From assembly GCA_020060215.1 (NCBI GenBank), contig JAGVAP010000087.1:14880-78879 (forward strand): DNA of 64,000 bases. The letters run 5' to 3'. Below the pieces are notes generated by a model. The model did not search any database and was not told where the DNA came from. It saw nothing but the letters and a program-made list of their open reading frames with translations. Below are positions 59,862 to 64,000 of this stretch, one piece after another; within the stretch, counting starts at the first letter, position 1; every line of letters begins with the position of its first letter. The position numbers were made by a program, and so were the translations under genes. The DNA comes from Deltaproteobacteria bacterium (GTDB lineage Bacteria > Desulfobacterota > DSM-4660 > Desulfatiglandales > HGW-15).

Positions 59862-62460
59862 TTGCCCGGTTCGAGAGGACCCTTGCAACCTCCTGTGACA
59901 GTTCCTGGATGAAGAAGGGCTTCTGTATGAATCCGTCGCATCCCTGCTCGAGCATCTCTTTGGCAAGGGCATCGATGCTGAAGCCGCTGGAGAGGAGGAC
60001 GCGGATCCCCGGGTCCACGGCCTTCAACTGCTGGTAGGTCTCCCGTCCGCCCATGCCCGGCATCACCAGATCCAGGACGACCAGATCGATGGAATCGTGG
60101 TTCCTCGTGTAGATCTCAACGGCCTCTCGGCCGCCTCCGGAGGCCAGGACAACATAGCCCAGGGTCTCCAGCATCCCTTTTCCGACCTCGAGGATCATCT
60201 CTTCGTCATCGACCAGCAGGATGGTCCCTTTTCCCATGGTGACGCCCTTGGAAAACTCATTTTTCTCCACGACCGTCTTCTCCGATGCAGGTAAATAGAT
60301 CTGGAAGGTGGACCCCTTTTGCTCCCGGGAGGCGACATCGATGTATCCGCCGTGCCCCTTCACAATACCATAGGTTGAGGCGAGACCCAGCCCCGTGCCC
60401 TTGCCCATGCCTTTGGTCGTGAAGAAAGGCTCGAAGATCCTGTCCATGGTTCTCCGGTCCATGCCGATGCCGGAATCCTGAACCTCCAGGAGCACGTATT
60501 TCCCTTTTTTAGGTTTGTACGGCTTCCCTTTCATCTCACCATGAGACAGATTCCGGGTCCTGAGGACGACCTTGCCTCCCGTGGGCATGGCATCCGCGGC
60601 ATTGACGAGCAGGTTGAGGATCACCTGCTCCAGCTGCCCCTGATCCGCTTCGATTCCCTTCAGGGACTCGCTCAAATCCAGTCTTACCGTGATGTCCTTC
60701 CTCGCCTGGGCAAAGGTGTTGGAGACATCCTTGACCAGATCGTTGAGGTTGATCGTCTTGACCTCGTAGCGGCCTCCCCTTGCGTACCCGAGCAGCTGGC
60801 TCGTCAGCTTGGCCCCGCTCTTGACAAGCTTTTCGATGTTCTCCAGCTTCCGACTGACAGGTCCGGCGGGGTCCACTTCCAGGCGCGCCAGGGTCGCGTT
60901 CCCCTGAATGGCCATGAGGAGGTTGTTGAAGTTGTGGGCGATTCCGCCGGCCAGGGTGCCGATCGCCTCGATCCGCTGGGCGCTCATGATCTGCGCCTGG
61001 AGTCTTTTCTTCTCCTTTTCCGCGCGCACCCGATCCGTCACATCCCGGGCTGAGCCCCGGACGCCCAGAACATCCCCGTTCGGATCACGCACCAGGGTGT
61101 TCTTGTACTCGATCAGGATCTCCCGACCTTCCCTGCTGAAGACTTTCATGAAGCCTTCGTCTTCACCACGTTCGGTGATCCTCCTGATGTACTCGTCGAA
61201 AAGGGGACGATTCTCCTCCGGCATCATGTCCTTGATGCGCATGGCGGCATGGGGGTGCAGGTCGTAACCGGAGGCCTTTCTGAAAGCGAGATTGGTCTCG
61301 GTGATGTTTCCCTCCATATCGTGAAAATAGATGAAGTCCGAGACGTTCTCGAAAAGATCGCGATACCTCTTCTCGCTCTCCCTGATCGCTTTTTCAGCAG
61401 CCTTCTGCTCGGTAATATCCTTCACCGAACCTTCTATACAGAGGACCTCTCCGTTTTCATCCCGGACCTGTCGGGCACTGATGGAGGTGATGGCGACGCT
61501 CCCGTCCTTGCGGTAGGCCTCCGCCTCAAAATCCCGGACCTCTCCCCACTGCCTCAGGAGATGGATGAGCTGGTTGCGCCGCCCCGGATCCACGTATAGC
61601 TGGGTGTTGATGTCCTTGAGCCCGGCCATGAGTTCTTCCGGAGAGCCATACCCGTACATTTTTGCCAGGGCCGGGTTCACCGCAATGAAGGAGCCCGCAA
61701 CGGTGCTCTGGAACATCCCTTCCACCGCATTTTCGAAGATGCTCCTGTATCTCCTCTCGCTCTCCCTGATCCTCTCCTCGGCCCTCTTTCGCTGCTGGAT
61801 CTCCTGCTCGAGCTGCTGATTGGCCCTCCACAGCTCGGAGGTCCTGGCGGCGACCTTCTGTTCCAGGTCCACTCGACTGTGACGGACGAAATCCTCCGCC
61901 CGCTTCCGGCTGATCTCCACCGCCGCAAGATTCCCGATGAGATGGAGGCCCTCCAGGTCGGCTTGCGTGAAAGAGGTCCTCCTCCTGTTGAAGGCGTAGA
62001 GCACGCCGAGGCTGGTCTGGCCGATCTGGACCGGTACCGCAACCCCGGAGACCACCCCCTCCTCTGCAACGATGGAATCCACTACATGGGTGATCACCTT
62101 TTCCCCGAGATAGTCTTCCACGATGATGCCCTGCCTGGATTCGGCCACAAGCCCCCCCAGCCCTTCTCCGAAAGGCAGCCGCAGGTTCCTGAACGGCTCC
62201 GTCCGGATCCCGGAAAGGGAATGCATGTAGACATCGCCTCTTGCCTCGTCCCGAAGGGCGATATAGGACGTATCGGTATCCAGAAGTTCCCTGCTTTTCT
62301 CCACCACGAGCTGCAGGTTCTCTTCGAGGTTCCTTTCTGCGGTCATCGCAATGGCAAGATCGTAGAGGATCCGGAACTTCTTCAGTTCTTTCTGGAGACT
62401 ATGATCGTACTCTTCCATGCATTCGGACCGCTGATCGTCCTGGCTTTGCATCCATTTCAC
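59845..62460 (-). CDS. Hybrid histidine kinase: GAF-PAS-PAS-HisKA-HATPase-REC
   Basis: 871 aa. No membrane helix is visible, so it is cytoplasmic. A GAF domain (~40-195) is followed by a coiled coil (~200-240), two PAS domains with PAC tails (~245-365, ~370-490), HisKA with the phospho-His in GGIAHNFNNLL (~510), an ATPase domain with NAADAMPTGG and DSGIGMD...TGLGLASTYGI, and a receiver domain with Asp in VVLDLVMPGMGG. A signal would run His to Asp inside the protein. The last residues (NRATDSRQ) and stop lie in a dispersed repeat. Start ATG 62460. Confidence 0.95.
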   Translation of the reverse strand: MKWMQSQDDQRSECMEEYDHSLQKELKKFRILYDLAIAMTAERNLEENLQLVVEKSRELLDTDTSYIALRDEARGDVYMHSLSGIRTEPFRNLRLPFGEGLGGLVAESRQGIIVEDYLGEKVITHVVDSIVAEEGVVSGVAVPVQIGQTSLGVLYAFNRRRTSFTQADLEGLHLIGNLAAVEISRKRAEDFVRHSRVDLEQKVAARTSELWRANQQLEQEIQQRKRAEERIRESERRYRSIFENAVEGMFQSTVAGSFIAVNPALAKMYGYGSPEELMAGLKDINTQLYVDPGRRNQLIHLLRQWGEVRDFEAEAYRKDGSVAITSISARQVRDENGEVLCIEGSVKDITEQKAAEKAIRESEKRYRDLFENVSDFIYFHDMEGNITETNLAFRKASGYDLHPHAAMRIKDMMPEENRPLFDEYIRRITERGEDEGFMKVFSREGREILIEYKNTLVRDPNGDVLGVRGSARDVTDRVRAEKEKKRLQAQIMSAQRIEAIGTLAGGIAHNFNNLLMAIQGNATLARLEVDPAGPVSRKLENIEKLVKSGAKLTSQLLGYARGGRYEVKTINLNDLVKDVSNTFAQARKDITVRLDLSESLKGIEADQGQLEQVILNLLVNAADAMPTGGKVVLRTRNLSHGEMKGKPYKPKKGKYVLLEVQDSGIGMDRRTMDRIFEPFFTTKGMGKGTGLGLASTYGIVKGHGGYIDVASREQKGSTFQIYLPASEKTVVEKNEFSKGVTMGKGTILLVDDEEMILEVGKGMLETLGYVVLASGGGREAVEIYTRNHDSIDLVVLDLVMPGMGGRETYQQLKAVDPGIRVLLSSGFSIDALAKEMLEQGCDGFIQKPFFIQELSQEVARVLSNRATDSRQ

Positions 62461-62509
62461 CGGACATTCCCCCGTACGGCTGTGTTTATTCCAAAATCCG
62501 TGCCAACAA

Positions 62510-63778
62510 TCACGTGAGCCGGGGTGATCCCGCCTTTTTTTCGGCGGGGCCTTTCAGGAACATGGAGAGGAGGGCGCCGAGCGCGGCGATCAGTGCGCCG
62601 GTCCAGAAGATCGGCTCGTAGGTGCCGACGAGATCGAAGACATATCCCCCCATATAAGATCCGACCATGGCGGCCATGGCCTCCACAAAACTGAGAAGCC
62701 CCAGCAACACCCCCAAAGAGCCGAGGCCGAACACCTCGGCCGCAGCCGTGAATCTCAGCACCGCCTGCGCACCCCATGCAAAGCCGAATCCCAGCCCGAA
62801 GAGATAGAGCATCCACAGCCTGTCCGCCGCCAGTCCCTCGAAAATGGCCAACGTGGTGATCGCGAAGCTCCCCGCGAGGGCCGTCCGGGTCCCCAGCCTG
62901 TTCAACAGCCGTCCGGTTCCAAGCCTCCCGGCGATACTGGCACCGCTGATGAGGGCCGTGACCAATGCGCCGTCGTAGAGCGTGAACCCCATGTCCTGTG
63001 CATGCGCCGCGATGTGGGCCAGGAAGGTGGCCCTGCAAAACCCGAAGCTGCCGTAGATGCCCATGAGCATCCAGAACTCCGTCTGAGACAGCACCCCCCG
63101 GATACGGATCTCCGCAGGGGGCTCCCCTTTCAACCCCGGGGCTCCCTTCGGGCCATTCTCCGGGCCCCCGCCTTCCGCCGTCGTCCCCACTTCCGTGGGG
63201 TCGCTCCGTACGTACCACCCGCATACGGTCATGAGAAAGAGGGAGAGGATCCCCATGGACAGATACGCTTCGCGCCATCCATAAGCCATGATAATCCACC
63301 CCGTGAGGGGCGGGAAAAGGAATCCGCCGATCCCTGCCCCGGCCTGCACAATGCCGAGCATGGAGCCTCTTCTTCCGGTGAACCATTTCGAAATGGCGAC
63401 GATCACGGGCACATTGAGTATGCTCGTGCCGATACCCCCGATGAGGGCATAGCTGATCTGAAAATGCCGGAGATCGTTCACCATCGCGAGGAGCAGGTAG
63501 GAGATCCCCAGAAAGGACCCGAAACCGACCACCAGGAGTCTGGATCCGATCCGGTCCGTGAGCCACCCCATGAGAATGCCTACACTCGCCTGTACCACGA
63601 ACATCAGCGAATAGGCGAGCGTAGCGTCTGCCCGGCTCCATCCGAATTCGGACAGGAGCGGCTTCAGGAACACACCGAAGCAGAGGCTGTAGGAGCCCCA
63701 GCCGATGAACCAGACCCCGAACCCGCCGGCCACCACATAGTAACCGTAGAATCGAGGGCTCTTCTCTTGAAGGTCCAT
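62510..63778 (-). CDS. MFS transporter of the monocarboxylate/oxalate-formate type
   Basis: About 422 aa, 12 helices. The loop 2-3 motif is GWLTDRIGSRLLVV. SRADATLAYSLMFVVQASVGILMGWL, KWFTGRRGSMLGIVQAGAGIGGFLFPPL and EVFGLGSLGVLLGLLSF are typical of OFA/MCT-type transporters that carry organic acids. A long polar loop (PTEVGTTAEGGGPENGPKG) splits the halves. Formate or oxalate transport would suit the formate dehydrogenase but is not shown. The ATG at 63778 has a loosely spaced ribosome site. Confidence 0.85.
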   Translation of the reverse strand: MDLQEKSPRFYGYYVVAGGFGVWFIGWGSYSLCFGVFLKPLLSEFGWSRADATLAYSLMFVVQASVGILMGWLTDRIGSRLLVVGFGSFLGISYLLLAMVNDLRHFQISYALIGGIGTSILNVPVIVAISKWFTGRRGSMLGIVQAGAGIGGFLFPPLTGWIIMAYGWREAYLSMGILSLFLMTVCGWYVRSDPTEVGTTAEGGGPENGPKGAPGLKGEPPAEIRIRGVLSQTEFWMLMGIYGSFGFCRATFLAHIAAHAQDMGFTLYDGALVTALISGASIAGRLGTGRLLNRLGTRTALAGSFAITTLAIFEGLAADRLWMLYLFGLGFGFAWGAQAVLRFTAAAEVFGLGSLGVLLGLLSFVEAMAAMVGSYMGGYVFDLVGTYEPIFWTGALIAALGALLSMFLKGPAEKKAGSPRLT

Positions 63779-63854
63779 TAGAAGATTCTCACCCCTTCGG
63801 AAACGGAGGATCATATATTTCCAGGCCTCGAGAAGTCAAAGGAGTTCATCTTCC

Positions 63855-63981
63855 CCCGATTCACCATCAAGCATCATCTGCACCGTTGCCCTCGTCCCTC
63901 TTCGCTGCGACGTACCGGCCTGTACGACTCGCTCCTCGGGATGTCGGGCGCCTTGCATCTGACGCCTGCGGGTGAATCGGG
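63855..63981. repeat. Structured ~127-bp repeat-like element
   Basis: An 11-bp perfect inverted repeat, CCCGATTCACC (63855-63865) and GGTGAATCGGG (63971-63981), encloses a palindrome CGTAC-6 nt-GTACG at 63911-63926 and partly complementary arms. No coding frame is visible from 63779 to the window end. It resembles a dispersed element of related genomes. Confidence 0.5.
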
Positions 63982-64000
63982 AAAACCCCCAACCGGCAGG

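Overview
The window is GC-rich, densely coded DNA with many ATGA start/stop overlaps. It carries no rRNA, tRNA, CRISPR array, integrase or transposase that I could see. Gene content suggests a deltaproteobacterium (Desulfobacterota, perhaps a Syntrophobacter-like lineage): a selenocysteine formate dehydrogenase with an NrfD-type membrane subunit, a 2-hydroxyacyl-CoA dehydratase pair with a BadF-type activase, FmdB and UPF0280 proteins, and short palindromic repeats between genes. The species cannot be named from the sequence alone.

Layout. 1-9.5 kb: the operon yfcE-like / HIT / lapA / lapB / mutS (mutS runs off the left edge), then fmdB, UPF0280, a response regulator, an HDOD protein, a CheD-like protein lacking its catalytic cysteine, and a dehydratase activase preceded by a run of ten G. 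9.7-25.4 kb: an envelope and stress region with a K+ channel, NfeD protease, SDR, trehalose-phosphatase, PRC-barrel proteins, lytic transglycosylase, double-GAF protein, MFS transporter, fatty-acid hydroxylase, DUF1440, ChaB/Rho-N protein, PQQ-type sugar dehydrogenase and DUF1622. 25.4-31.7 kb: a formate dehydrogenase locus on the minus strand (NrfD, FeS subunit, an unknown 130-aa protein and FdhA with an in-frame UGA and a SECIS-like hairpin), plus a small unknown protein. 32-39.2 kb: a tight plus-strand operon for an aerobic chain of Rieske, cytochrome b6-type/cytochrome c, cytochrome c, CtaB, CoxB-cytochrome c, fused CoxA-CoxC and a small membrane protein. 39.3-45.1 kb: a decayed AI-2E transporter, GH15 hydrolase, PsiE, a P-type ATPase remnant, an intact AI-2E transporter and a double Usp protein. 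45.3-50.8 kb: a split Mrp-type cation/proton antiporter operon. 51-64 kb: an enolase-superfamily enzyme, an M48 lipoprotein protease, the two dehydratase subunits, a FlgO-like lipoprotein, cold-shock protein, zinc-ribbon thioredoxin, nitrilase-fold hydrolase, hybrid histidine kinase and MFS transporter.

How it fits together. Formate oxidation (or CO2 reduction) at the membrane, a quinol-oxidising bc-type complex and a caa3-like oxidase could share one quinone pool, while the Mrp complex exchanges Na+ for H+. The dehydratase pair and its distant activase imply fermentation or syntrophic degradation of hydroxy- or aromatic acyl-CoAs. The mixture suggests an organism that is mainly anaerobic but can tolerate or respire oxygen.

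The most unusual signals are these: gene ends whose stop codons lie inside dispersed palindromic repeats (six cases); ~75-bp direct repeats bracketing fdhA; a CheD with Gly at the catalytic Cys position; a Gln at the K-channel lysine position of CoxA; and two G10 tracts, one at the start of the activase and one inside mrpB, that could act as phase-variation switches.
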